DNA of 64,000 nucleotides, from NCBI GenBank assembly GCA_004194705.1, contig SADC01000846.1, forward strand, positions 62,001-126,000, written 5' to 3'. The stretch is from Ditylenchus dipsaci (lineage: Eukaryota > Nematoda > Chromadorea > Rhabditida > Anguinidae). The position numbers and the translations under genes were made by a program. Below the pieces are notes generated by a model. It was not told the origin of the DNA. It searched no databases and worked only from the letters and a program-made list of their open reading frames with translations. The first letter of the stretch is position 1; every line of letters begins with the position of its first letter. Shown here in pieces: positions 24,752 to 35,054 of this stretch.

Positions 24752-24905
24752 CAGTCGACTCTCTACATAACGTCTTTCAAGGGACCGGCCAAAACGGGAC
24801 GTTATGAGGAGAGGACGTTATATAGAGAGTCGTTATGTAGAGAGGCACTCGCCTATATATATCACTCACCAAACGTTATGTAGAGAGTTTTTCAAAAAAA
24901 TTGTT
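24752..24905. mobile_element. Pogo-like terminal region, word GTTATGTAGAGAG
   Basis: Begins CAGTCGACTCTCTACATAAC after TA. It continues with CATAACGT words, a GGGACCGGCC anchor at 24781, and reversed ACGTTATATAGAGAG and ACGTTATGTAGAGAG words to about 24895. The structure matches pogo/Tigger-type ends. The right terminus was not found and may have been lost. Confidence 0.6.
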
Positions 24906-25861
24906 TATTTCATGAAAAAGTACGTTATGGAACCTTTATATCCAATAAATGGTCCAATATTATAACCGTCACGGAAAACACCCACGGATTTTATTTACAG
25001 AATCAAATCATGGTCGGCTACATGGTCGGCTACAGTCGACTCTCGGTATAAGCACACTTCGATATAAGCACACATTGGAGCCAATTTGGTTGGTCAGCAA
25101 AGAAATAGGGCAAATAATACCTTCGATATAAGCACACTCGATATAAGCACACCCTCGGGCCGGTCCCAGGCCAGTAAAACTTCCTCGATATAAGCAAATC
25201 CGCTTATTACGGATAAAACCTTAACTTTGAATCGTAAATAAGGCGTTAAAATCTTCACACGAAATATTTTTATTTCAAAAAAGAGACCTGGTGAACGAAA
25301 AACAGAGTAAACTCACAAATTTCTTTTCAGTTATTTAACTTTTCGGTTGTTATATGTTTGAAATAAATCTTGGATATGATGTGATTTTTCTCGATGCTTT
25401 TTGGTCATTCTCTTTCAAAAAAAAGATCACTCCAGTGTTTGGAAAAGCCAAGGCCAAAGCCAAAGCCAAGCCAAAACCAAAGCCAAAAATAGGAAGCCAA
25501 ATTTTGGCCGGCCAAAATGTGGCTTTGTGTTTTTGGCCTTGGCTTTGGCTTTGAATTTGGCCGAAGCCAAATTTGGCCGGCCAAAATTTGGCTTTCTGTT
25601 TTTGGCCTTGGCTTTGGCTTCGAATTTGGTCGAAGCCAAATTTTGGCCGGCACTTTTGGCTTTGGCCGGTACTTTTGGCTTTGGCCGGCACTTTTGGCTT
25701 TGCCAGTACTTTTAGCTTGTTCCTTCCTTTTTCTAACTTTAGCCATCAAATTTTGGCCTTTGTCATTTATTCTCTTTGTAGTGAATGTGGCACATTTTTT
25801 ATCTCGTCTATTTTCCAGTTGTTAAAGTTTTCGTCTGCGCATCAAACTTTGAAAAAGAAGA

Positions 25862-26124
25862 ATGTCGGAGTGCTACGAGTGTCATGAGACTGGTCATTTC
25901 ACTCGCGAATGCCCCAGCACCGGTTACTCTTACGGCGGAGGACGCTGACAAGATGGCGGCGGTCGTTTTTTCATATGTTGTACTTTTGAATTCATCAAAA
26001 TTTGTTTTCAGGTGGCTCGTCATGCTACAACTGCTGCAAGCCTGGAAACGTGTCTCGTGAATGCACTCAGGGTCAGTGCTATAAGAAGCCAGTGGTCAAG
26101 AGAATATTCCTCCTTATCAATTAA
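25862..26124 (+). pseudogene. CNBP-like zinc-knuckle fragment inside hAT element
   Basis: Starts MSECYECHETGHFTRECPST, a proper CX2CX4HX4C zinc knuckle, then a Gly/Tyr/Arg stretch as in CNBP (single-stranded nucleic-acid binding, translation control). An in-frame TGA follows GGGR where a CGA would restore reading. An intron-like segment ends in TTTTCAG. A second knuckle follows, SCYNCCKPGNVSREC, in which the zinc-binding His is Asn. Reading ends 21 codons later. A 5' leader with its own acceptor (TTTTCCAG) is also present. It looks like a captured and decayed genomic copy; family CNBP proteins have about seven knuckles. Confidence 0.7.
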
Positions 26125-26615
26125 AACAGGTATAACTTCTTATGTTCGCATTGTCTCGTTGTTTGGCGTTTGCGTTAATAAAATAAAAATGTTGCTGCAC
26201 TTAATTGCTAAGATGTTTTTCCTCAAATACAATGCCTTCAGGGAAACTTCGGTTCGACTGTGAAAATTAGAAAATCTGTGGAGTCTCTATTATTCTCCTA
26301 ATTAAGTAAGAGCGGGTACTCCATGAATGGCGATACCAAGGTGGTGGTACTGAGACGATTCAAATTAGGCAGTGCTCCGCCTCCCAAGCACGGCTAGTGC
26401 ACTCCTCACATGGTTTGATCCATCTGCTCAAACGACCTCGTCCACCTTTCAACATGGTCTAACCTGCGTATTATCACCTGGGTACTGCTACCTATCACAA
26501 CTAAAGACACTGGTCACGAGACGCCAAATATTTCACGTGATTTTATTTCTACTGAAGCAAACAATTAAACAGAACAATTTCTTTGATGTAGATAGATGTT
26601 TTCTGATGCATGCTA

Positions 26616-27149
26616 GTCGAACTTGCAAGTTGCAACCAGGGCTAGCCTTGTGACACAGAACCTTCGTAGTATGGACAACTGGACCAACGAGAGCTTTTCC
26701 AGTTCCACCATGGCCGACAGAAGCGCGTTCGTCGCGGACGTCCACCTTGCCAAGCATTTCCTTGCCATTGACCATAAGAACACCTAGTGAGATATAAAAA
26801 AAAAGAGCAAGAATAAAGTAGATAACCTGGATGGAACCAATGTTGTTTCGATACTCATGACCACTTCAAGAGAAGCACGCAGCGATCTTTCCTTTGTCAT
26901 TCCAAATTCGACCAACCACCGGCTCACCAGACTGGTACCACAGAGCAACGTACTGATCCAGATTCTCACCAGGGAACGTAGTCAGCGAGCGGCCAAAAGC
27001 ATGAATAGCTTTTGCAGGAGGGAACGGATCACAAGTTCTGAAGTCGGCCCAATTGTGCGTCATGATGAGGCTAGCTGGCGACGAAGGAGGCGGCGGAGCA
27101 GCTAGCGCCACTGGCGGAACACATTCGATACATTCGCAAGTCTGAGGCC
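26616..27149 (-). pseudogene. DM9/DUF3421-domain fragment inside hAT element
   Basis: The reverse-strand exon 27149-26827 encodes SPASLIMTHNWADFR, PAKAIHAFGRSL, YVALWYQSGEPVVGRIWND and, after a TGA (26868-26866) where family members have Trp, SGHEYRNNIGSIQ. The exon 26783-26616 then gives GVLMVNGKEMLGKVDVR and LVGPVVHTTKVLCHKASPGC. The block normally between these parts is missing. DM9 proteins are secreted or cytosolic lectin-like proteins of invertebrates. The in-frame stop and missing middle mark a non-functional fragment. Retained introns show it was captured as genomic DNA. Confidence 0.7.
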
Positions 27150-27936
27150 CTGTAACACAAAAAATAAAAAATGACGTGCTTAAAAGAAGAGTCGAGAGCG
27201 AAAAATAACTAGAAATAAAAACACATACAAAAAAATACAAGCAGAGACACCATAAGAAGATGTAATGCAAAAGGTGTTAAAGTAAGCCACTCGACAAAAA
27301 GACAAGGAAAAACCAGGCCAAGGCCGAAAGCGGACGGTCAAGACCAAAATGGCCGCCCAAAGCCAAACGCAAAGCCAAAGCCAAAAGTGCCGGCCAAAGC
27401 CAAAGCCAAAACCAAAGCCAAAAACTAAAGCCAAATTTGGCCGGCCAAAATTTGGCTCGGCCAAATAAAAAGCCAAAGCCAAGGCCAAAAACACAAAGCC
27501 AAATTTTGGCCGGCCAAATTTTGGCTTTTCGTTTTTGGCTTTGGTTTTGGCTTTGGCTTTGGCTTTGGCCGGCACTTTTGGCTTTGGCTTTGCGTTTGGC
27601 TTTGGCTTTTCCAAACACTGGATCACTCTCGATATAAGCACGCTTTTGCTCGGTCCCAGAGTGTACTTTTATCGAGAGTCGACTGTATATGATTTTATAT
27701 GATGATATATGATTTTATTATATGAAAAGATAGCGTGTTACAAACCTGGACAGTGGGAAGCCATGCCAGGAGAGTGAGCAAGTCTGCGATGAGAGTGATA
27801 AGCGGTACCTTGAAAATCAGAATCTTTTTGATATTTGAGGTAGATTAGCTAACCTAATTGGCAAAAAACTTTAAAAAAATTGGTGCAAAAAGTGTCAGAC
27901 CCGAAGCGGGAACGAACTTGAGGCGTAAACTGCACA

Positions 27937-28018
27937 GTTAAACCTCTATATAGTGGCTTGCGTGAGTTGTAAAAAATTTTAAAATCCAATACAGTGGCCT
28001 TCCCGTACAGCCCTCCAT
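27937..28018 (+). mobile_element. Single pogo-like end, word TATAGTGGC
   Basis: CAGTTAAACCTCTATATAGT followed by GGCTTGCG and a second ATACAGTGGCC resembles a pogo/Tigger terminal repeat. No matching right end was found nearby, so this is probably a remnant. Confidence 0.4.
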
Positions 28019-28150
28019 CAGTGCTGGCAATCCGCTCCGGCTCCGAGCCGGAGCCAGATCCAAAGCGAAAAATTCGCCCCGACGAAGCCGGGAGCCAGAT
28101 CCGTAGCGGAAAATTTGGATTCCCGGAGCCATTTTGGAGCCAGTTTTACG
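28019..28150. repeat. GGAGCCGGAGCC word region
   Basis: Starts CAGTGCTGGCAATCCG (hAT-like) and continues with CTCCGGCTCCGAGCCGGAGC words and their inverse. The same GGCTCCGGGTC/GCCAGAGCCGGAGCG words occur at about 30440-30470. The matching end and duplication were not found. Confidence 0.45.
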
Positions 28151-28577
28151 CTTATTTAGTTAGCCGAAAAGTTTGGATATAAACTAGAGCACCGATAAAA
28201 ACGTGAGTTTTGAAGCAGTTCCGAAAACTACCAGGACCCTCTTGAACTGGACCAGGGCAAATTTTTTTTCGATTTTTTTATTTCGAAACTTTGATCCGGT
28301 GTGTTTTTTGTCGGGTGGATTCATGGTAATATCAATTGGTGTAAAAAAATTAAGGGTTAAAAATTAAATTAAGGTCAGAAAATCCCATTTTCTAGTCAAA
28401 ATTTCACCCCCCCCCTTCAAGTTTGTCCTCCTTTAAATGAAAAGTCTTTCCGGGAATTAGTAATACAGTTTAACATCCTCATTAGCTCAATGCTAGAGAG
28501 TGGAAATTATTCGTGGGTCCATATTGACTCGAGGAATAATTTTTCCTCGAATTTTACTATTTTGCGTAAGCTTTTTT

Positions 28578-28910
28578 AGTACTTCTTCACTTCATGCCCC
28601 CATCCCATAATTTTTGAAAAATGACCCAAAAATACGTCCTAAACTAGTTTTTTCTGCTTATTACCATACAAGAAACTACCCTTGTCTAAGCCTAGATGTG
28701 ATATATCATCGAAAAATGACCCTAAAGTACTTTACATAGACCATCTATCTTCAAGTAGTTTAATTCAAAATTTTGTGAGAAAAAAATCAAACTTTTAGAC
28801 TATTTATAAATGTTTCTTGGATCGTGATAAGCAGAAAAAAAATAGTTAAAAGCGTATTTTTTTGTCAAATTTCAAAAATTATCGGGTTGGGGTGTGAAGT
28901 GAAGAAGTAC
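28578..28910. mobile_element. Palindromic MITE, ends AGTACTTCTTCACTTCA
   Basis: AGTACTTCTTCACTTCATGC is mirrored near 28888-28910. The arms extend through CCCATAATTTTTGAAA and TTTTTCTGCTTA. 333 bp, non-coding. Confidence 0.6.
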
Positions 28911-29010
28911 GCTTCATATATAATTCACATAGGCCTATATTCAAGGCACAAAACAAAAAAAATCGTCCAAAATTGGTAGCGATTTCCGTTGCAAAATGGA
29001 ACCGACTTTG

Positions 29011-29352
29011 AAGGAGGGGGAAAAGCTACTTAGGTATGAAAAACTGGCCTCGGTGGCGCAGTGCGTAAGCCTTTGCGTTTTTGGCCCAAAATGGTATTGC
29101 AGGTTCGATCCCACGTGGTGGCATGCTATTTATTTTGCTTGTTTGACCAGCTCTAGGGTAATTAGACTTTTTACGCCATATTCGAAATCAGCGACGCAAA
29201 TTACCTCTAAAACTGGTCAAGCAAGCCAAAATAAATACCATGACACCAGGTGGGATCGAACCTGCAACACCATTCTGGGCTAAAAAACGCAAACGCGGAC
29301 GCGCTGCGCCATGGAGCCACTTTTTCATACCTAAGTAGCTTTTCCCCTCCTT
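29011..29352. mobile_element. Foldback made of two opposed tRNA-like sequences
   Basis: The outer arms GGAGGGGGAAAAGCTACTTA then GGTATGAAAAA mirror each other. Just inside each arm is a tRNA-like unit: A box GGTGGCGCAGTGCG and B box GGTTCGATCCCAC at 29050-29120, and the inverse (GTGGGATCGAACC, CGCTGCGCCATGG) at 29248-29320. Both units are followed by a TGTTTGACCAGCT/AGCTGGTCAAGC-like tail. It is thus two SINE-like tRNA-derived units, head-out, in one palindrome of about 340 bp. Acceptor stems pair poorly, so functional tRNAs are unlikely. Confidence 0.6.
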
Positions 29353-29652
29353 TAAAAGCAGTTCCGAAATTAGTTCGACTTTATGCCTTTATGCATTTTT
29401 TCATTTTTTTTTTTTGTGTGCAATTTCATTCAAACTCCCGCTCACACAACTCTGAGCTTCTTTTTCGTGCAAGTATTTCTGTGCACCTCTGTTATGTCGA
29501 TGTTGTCTTCATTTTTGCAACATTAAAATCCGGAAAAGAGTGTAGTGATATAGACTTCAACCACAATGTGAATATCAACACCTAGTCTAATTTCTTTCAA
29601 CTTAGTCTATATCCTACCAAATATTTACTATTTTACCGAAATTTTCGCCAAA

Positions 29653-32513
29653 ATGTACGAAGTATCCGAAGGTTTTATGACATTTTTGTCCGTTACAGCC
29701 ACCTTGTCGACCATTGGTCTATTCTTGTGTGGAATTCAAATCTGCTCCAGGATTCGACAGCGAGGCACCACTGAGGGTAATATATTTTAGATTCCATTTG
29801 TTATTTTCATCTTCGATTTTCAGGCACTGCAGTCGCGCCTTTCCTTGTCACTTCCATCTCTTGCATATGCTGGCTGGGATATGGCGTCTTGAAAGAAGAT
29901 TTCAGTAAGGCTTTTTCTATCTATTCTGCCCTCAAGTTTAAGGCCGCACTAAAATGAAAGCCGTCTTTCTCTGTTGGTTAAAAAAACCTTTTGACGGGGG
30001 TTTAGATGTTATTCTCGCCTAACAATCACCGCAGATGTAGTTTTTTTGGCACAATAAGTCTGTAAAGTCTTAAATTTAATAAAAAAAATAACTGGTACCA
30101 ACTTATGACTTAAAAAGGAATATTAACAGTCACACCTGACCACTGAGCCAGGACTACTGTCTATAGTAGCTCTCCCACAATGGGACGACGAAGTGGATAG
30201 TCAGGTTGACGAAATGCCATTAGTTGTTTCTAATGACCGGACTGGCACTATTCTTGTTGAGACTCCGCAAAGGGTCAAACTAATATTTTAAGTTTTTTTC
30301 GGATTTTTCAATGTTTTCATTCACATCTTTGTAATCTGTAATGTTATCTAAAAATCTTTTATGGAAAGATAATCTTAGATCAGTGGTGTGAAATCGCTCT
30401 TTCTTTGCTCTGGCTATGAGATTTTAAAAATTTTCGCTTCGGCTCCGGGTCAAAGCCAGAGCCGGAGCGTTATACAACATGCTTGGGATCAAAAAATCTA
30501 TCTATTAAAACCAATAATCAGCATTATCATGTCCTCCTTATAATAGATGTATGATAGGATGACGACGTCGAAAAAAAGTGATTCATGCACAAATGCAAAA
30601 TCTGATATTCATGATCTACATCTAATTTTGGATTTTAGGTATAGGTCATCTGTATCAGATTTTGCATTTTTCCACGAAAAACGCGAGATCCTAGACATCA
30701 CTTTTACTTCGATATCGTCATCCATTGTAAGCGGGGAATTGGACCAGCAGGAGTCTAGACACTAGCCAAAGTGCTTTGCTCAAAATACCCATTTCTTACC
30801 TTTATCGATGGAAAAAACGGAAAAAAATAAAAAAGATTTACAGATTACAGAGTCAAGAAAAAAGTTCGAAAAAAATCATTTAAAATTAAAAAAAAATTAA
30901 TTGAAATTTTAAGACCGAAAATTTTAAACTTTTCAACTAAAAAAATAAATGCTATAATTATTACATTCGACTCTTGATAGTGCATCGCTCTCGGACCGGC
31001 CCCACCTGGACGCAATATTGAGCTGGATGCAATATAGAAAGTCGTGGTCAAATGATTGGCGGCTGGACGCAATACAGAGCTCTATTTTAAAAAAATCATA
31101 AGAATCAAGAGAAAAATCGATTATTATTTTATTGCTTATGATCTCGAAATATTTCGCTTGCATCTTTGAGTCCAACGGAATCACGACTCCATCTGTAGTT
31201 TTGTTAAATTCTAAAAATTGGTATTTTTGAATGCATTTTTTCGAATTTAGCGACCATTACTCAGTCGAGACCGGCCCTAGCCGGACGCAATATCGAGCTT
31301 GACACAATAGAGAGGACGCAATATAGAGAGTCCATCATAGAGAACCAACCAAACCAAATGACCAACCAAATAGAAAAAACGCGGACGCAGTATCGAGCTG
31401 GACGCTGTGTCGAAAGACGCACTATCAAGAGTCGACTGTATCCACAAATTTTATAATTTCTGGTTCTAGCTGTGATTTTTGTGAACGGTGTGGGACTGCT
31501 GGTCCAATCTATCTATCTGGTTTACTACTACTCCAAAACAAGACTCAGGGTGTGTTTTACTTTTTGCTGAGCAACCGGATATATATATTTATTAAGTATT
31601 TTTGCAGAACCGCCTCAATAAGTTGATCACGTTGGAGTTAGCTGTAGGAATATGGACCTTCTGGTTTGTTAGGAGTGAGGCAGAGACAAAAGAAACAGTG
31701 CTAGGGATCATTTGTGAGTTTTTACGGTTCTTTCCTAATTATACTGACATGCTTTAGGCATGTTCCTGAATATAGCATCCATAGGCTCGCCTCTTTTGGA
31801 TGTGGTCAGTGGGTCGCCCAACTTAAAATTTATTCACCATTAAACACGTGTTTTGTAGGGCCAAGTTATCAAGACTAAAAGTACTGAGAGTATGTTTGCG
31901 AGTGTTAGTGTAGAAAATTGATGTAACCGTACTTTATTTGTTCAGGTGTTCCATTCATGTTGTGTGCCGCAACATGGTCGTCTCTGTGTAAGCTATTTAG
32001 AGTGGATATATTGGGCCGTAACAAAGAATATGTGTTTTATATGGCACACCATTACAACGATTTTGACTAAATTTAGGGCTGTGTCTTGAGAAACAGTTCA
32101 ATGAAACATAAAAAACTAACTTTACATGGCTGTAACCTATTTGGGTCCTTGCACCCAATATATCAATCAGTTCCGTGCTTAGGCTTAGTTAAGCTTTACT
32201 AAAGACTGGCTAAACATTGAATACCAAATTATTTGACTAAATTTTTCACGCTTTTCTAGACAGTGGCTACTCTACGGTTTTTTGGTAGACGACTTCTACA
32301 TGAAGGTATTTAAGCAGTAAAAGGTACCGATTGACTTTGACGTCAAGTTTGCAGGTGCCCAACACTATAGCCGTGTTCATTTCAGCCATCCAGTTATCTC
32401 TATTCATCCTCTATCCAGGTAAAAAGTAACAAATCAACTCAATCATCTATTTTCAACTTTCAGCAAACTACAAAACACTTATAGTGACTAAAGACAGTGA
32501 AAGTTTGTTATAA
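29653..32513 (+). CDS. SLC50A1: SWEET sugar transporter (SLC50 family)
   Basis: Ten exons: 29653-29776, 29824-29904, 31470-31549, 31608-31713, 31758-31804, 31859-31889, 31946-31985 (donor CT|GTGTAAGC), 32260-32305, 32355-32418 and 32464-32513. They encode a 222-residue protein, the usual animal SWEET size. Two MtN3/saliva repeats of three membrane segments are separated by a linker helix. Markers are GTAVAPFLVTSISC and WLGYGVLKEDF in repeat 1, and GSPLLDVGQVIKTKSTESVP and SLQWLLYGFLVDDFYMK in repeat 2. SWEETs are facilitative sugar uniporters of plasma and Golgi membranes. The reading frame is intact throughout. Intron 2 (1.56 kb) carries a GCTTACAATGG-type MITE and a pogo-like element. An acceptor-like CAACTTAG ends about 50 bases before the ATG. 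Confidence 0.93.
30550..30735. mobile_element. GCTTACAATGG-type MITE in SWEET intron 2
   Basis: The sequence GATGACGACGTCG through TTCGATATCGTCATCCATTG then TAAGCGGG is an inverted-repeat copy. It is related to 41034-41249, sharing AATCTGATAT, GATTTTAGGTATAGG and CATTGTAAGCGGG. The left end is diverged. Confidence 0.5.
30964..31438. mobile_element. Pogo-like element, word GGACGCAATAT
   Basis: The left end CATTCGACTCTTGATAGTGC (after TA) is mirrored at the right by GCACTATCAAGAGTCGACTG (before TA at 31439-31440). Words GGACGCAATATAGAG and anchors CGGACCGGCC (about 30993) and GACCGGCCCTAG (about 31269) lie in both halves. 475 bp, non-coding, within SWEET intron 2. Confidence 0.75.
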
Positions 32514-32772
32514 TAGTACAAATGAAATTTTTCAAATAATCGGTTCAGAAAATTTTATTTTGTCGATTTGTCACATTTTCTATAATTCAGTCCAGCCTGA
32601 AAATAATTGCATACTCGGTTGTCTAGCCTCTAATTCTTTGTTTTAAACCTAATTCTAGCATATTATTGTAGCTGGAGAAAGCTTGGTAATACTGTTTCAA
32701 AGTGCCAATTGTTTTATACTGGGGTTGTGTACAGGGTGACTGTAAGGGAGGCAGATATCAGAGAAATAAGAA

Positions 32773-32861
32773 ACAGGCCTGGGACGACCCGATAGCTCAA
32801 ATGGTTAGAGCGCCGACTTGCAAGGAGGATATCGTGGGATCGCACTTTTTCCCAGGCCTGT
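32773..32861 (+). pseudogene. tRNA-like segment between 11-bp inverted repeats
   Basis: The A-box region GATAGCTCAAATGGTTAGAG and an anticodon-like loop TTGCAAG (GCA, cysteine, if read as a tRNA) are clear. The T arm is degenerate (GTGGGATCGCAC). Perfect inverted repeats ACAGGCCTGGG and CCCAGGCCTGT bound the unit. It is best seen as a tRNA-derived repeat, not a working gene. Confidence 0.45.
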
Positions 32862-33249
32862 ACAAAAGCCGTACGCGGCCACTGGCGTACGCTTACTTGA
32901 CCGACTAAAATTTTAAAAAAGGTAGCAATTTTTTTCCAAAAGATGGCATTTAAGCGATTTTTTTTGAGAAAGTGGCATGGTGACAAAAAGTGACAATAAC
33001 GCCACCTTCAACTTTTTTTCAAAAGGTTGCAAATGCCACTTAAAGGTTTCAAGTTGGTCACCCTGGTTGTCTATCTACATTGTGTCCTCGAAAAAACCAT
33101 CTTTGCAATTAAAATCGTGTTGTTGAAATTGCGTTTTGGCCCACTTTTGTCAATGACCTCCACACAAGCTACCACCCAAATTATAGGTAATCTCAGTGGC
33201 TACATTTTGTTTGTAAACTTACATGGAGGTCATCTACAAAAGATGGTTA

Positions 33250-33393
33250 CCAGACAATTTCTAATATTTTTAGAATTTGTCGCGCGACATTTTCTAATAT
33301 TTTTCGGTAAATTCGGTTGTTTTGTCCCGAATTTACCGAAAAATATTAGAAAATGTCGCGCGACAAATTCTAAAAATTTTAGAAATTGTCTGG
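33250..33393. mobile_element. Near-perfect palindromic TA-inserted MITE
   Basis: A 144-bp hairpin: CCAGACAATTTCTAATATTT then a GTCGCGCGAC motif in each arm, with a loop of about ten bases near 33320. The arms differ at only a few positions. TA lies at both borders. This suggests a young copy or a structure kept by homogenisation. Confidence 0.75.
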
Positions 33394-34204
33394 TAGCCAC
33401 AAAAGATGGGTCAAAAACACAATGCCAAGAACATGATTTCGAATGCAAAGATGGTTTTTTCTGGGCCACCCTGTACATCCTTCAGCCCAAATCTTTAACC
33501 GTGTTGTGTAGTTCTATTAATCTTTCAATTTTTGAAAATACTTGACTTTAGTAAGCTGAAAATCTTCGAGAAAGCGGACTTGCAAGGAAAATGTAAAAAA
33601 GTAGCTTAGAGACTGAAAGTTGCATGGTCAAATTTCGAAATGTAAGTGCTACTTTACCCTAAACAGCTAAAAATCTTTGCTTCTCGTTTTTTAGTAAAAA
33701 TTAAAACATATATGTGTGTTTGCTTGTATATATGGCTTATTATGTCTTTTTCTTCTTCTATTTATTGACTTGATGAACTGTGTTATACACATGCGGGATA
33801 GTACCTTAAATATGTTAGTTTGCATATGACAATAAAGGGTTTTTCAATTTTTTTCAATAAATATATGGATTTGTGGACACTGAAAACACAATTTTTTTCT
33901 CCTTATTAAACTGGGTGTTGCAGTGCTGTAATCTGACTTAAGTTCGACACACATCCTTCCATTTCCGTAGATAATTTTAAGCATTCAGCAGGTTTTTCGT
34001 TCAAAAAAAGCTATTTTAGCACGAAATACAAAAGTTTATTTGAAAATTCGTGACCACCGTAAACATAATGTCACAAATATTGGGAAAAACACAAACAAAA
34101 ATAACAATCGAGCCTTCCACCTTGCTTTCTTCCACCACCAAACGATTACAGACAGCTCATTTCCTACGATATAGGTTTATATTATAATAAACTAAATCTT
34201 GCAG

Positions 34205-35054
34205 ATGCTTATAAACGCTGAGCACAAGCTAATAGGCCACAAATGCATTCTAGTGCCCTATTGCAGCCAACATGTAGAACAGTATAACAAATGGATGCAG
34301 GACAGCGAATTGCTTCATTTTACCTCATCTGAACACTTGACTCTGGAACAAGAGTATGAGATGCAGAGGTCCTGGCAAGAAGACAATGACAAGCTCACTT
34401 TATAGTGCTCCACAAGCAAAACTACGAGTCTACCAAAGACGAGGTTAGAAATCAATGATAAACCAAATTTGTGAATTCGATTGTCTAAAAAATTTCTTTG
34501 GCGTGTGCAATGTGTAGCCGTGGCTGCATAAGGTGATCACAATGCAAGCCACACGCTGCAGTCGCAGCCACGATTGTGACCAGGTCTCTAGTAATTTATT
34601 AGAAAGTTCTGAATAAATATTTCTTACCCGATGTTACCTTGAAAATTTAGATAGCTTCGATGGCGGGCGATGTAAACGCTTTTTTCATTGATGAAAACGA
34701 CGAAAAATGTGCTGAAATTTCATTGATGATCGCGGAAAAGAATTTCCGAGGGCAGGGACTCGCCCAAGGTTGTGTTTGGTGACTTGTTTACCTGACTACT
34801 AATACAGCAACATGTTTTCAGAAGCCTGTCTTCTGTTAATGGCCTATGTGAAACAAAGTTTAAAACTACCTATTTTTGTGGCCAAAATCAACTCCGACAA
34901 TGTAGCTAGTATAGCTTTGTTTAAGAGAATTGGATTTGAAGAAGTAAAATTTAACAAGGTCTTTGAAAGTTTCACTTTTCGTTTTGATGCAACTGGTTTC
35001 CTGCTGTATTTTAATTTAGAAAAGTATCAGAGAATGGATGAGAACGGAAACTGA
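34205..35054 (+). CDS. NAT9: N-acetyltransferase 9 (GNAT family)
   Basis: Three exons: 34205-34443, 34651-34768 and 34822-35054. The start MLINAEHKLIGHKCILVPYC, then HVEQYNKWMQDSELLHFTSS and LTLEQEYEMQRSWQEDNDK, closely follow animal NAT9. Exon 2 holds AGDVNAFF and the acetyl-CoA loop AEKNFRGQGLAQ. Exon 3 continues EACLLLMAYVKQ, INSDNVASIALFKRIGFEE and ends LEKYQRMDENGN. NAT9 is a cytoplasmic acetyltransferase linked to microtubule stability. One base is missing near 34402: ACTTTATAG should read with one more T to give FIVLHKQN, so exon 1 as written shifts into a stop. A TCTTGCAG acceptor directly precedes the ATG. Confidence 0.9.

Larger units (their letters stand above)
25433..27620. mobile_element. 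hAT-type foldback carrying captured gene fragments
   Basis: The termini CAGTGTTTGGAAAAGCCAA and its inverse sit between perfect 8-bp duplications GATCACTC (25425-25432 and 27621-27628). Both arms (about 300 bp) are arrays of AAAGCC/GGCTTT words with AATTTTGGCCGGCCAAA palindromes. The 1.6-kb interior is different in composition. It contains a CNBP-like zinc-knuckle pseudogene (+) and a DM9/DUF3421 pseudogene (-), both with introns. No hAT transposase is present, so this is a non-autonomous, gene-carrying element. The open frames through the arms are repeat artefacts. Confidence 0.85.
25033..27685. mobile_element. Pogo-like element, word GATATAAGCACAC
   Basis: The left end CAGTCGACTCTCGGTA (after TA at 25031-25032) is mirrored at the right by TATCGAGAGTCGACTG (before TA at 27686-27687). 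GATATAAGCACAC words and the anchor GGGCCGGTCCC (about 25157) follow the left end. ATATAAGCACGC and GGTCCCAG precede the right end. TA duplication and CAGT ends are typical of Tc1/mariner-pogo. Most of the present length is a hAT-type insertion (25433-27620); without it the element would be under 0.5 kb and non-autonomous. Confidence 0.75.
32732..33473. mobile_element. Tc1/mariner-like non-autonomous element, ends CAGGGTG
   Basis: CAGGGTGACTG after TA (32730-32731) and GGCCACCCTG before TA (33474-33475) form the ends of a 742-bp unit just downstream of SWEET. It contains a tRNA-like segment (32773-32861) and a near-perfect palindromic MITE (33250-33393). There is no intact transposase. Frames across it arise from the palindrome. 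Confidence 0.55.

Noticed and set aside
25350..25887. Overlapping frames with KAKAKPKPK and LALALALNLAEAKF repeats (also 27180-27641)
   Set aside because: Translations of the AAAGCC/GGCTTT arms of the hAT-type element, not genes.
26263..26530. Third captured gene between the CNBP-like and DM9-like fragments
   Set aside because: Sequence composition is gene-like in places (GDTKVVVLRRFKLGS in one frame), but no family could be named and frames are short.
29040..29325. Functional tRNA genes
   Set aside because: A and B boxes are present, but acceptor and T stems pair poorly and the units are part of a palindromic repeat.
33027..33545. 172-codon frame with NLPKNIRKCRATNSKN-type segments on both strands
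   Set aside because: It crosses the near-perfect palindrome 33250-33393, so the same peptide appears on both strands. No protein family fits.
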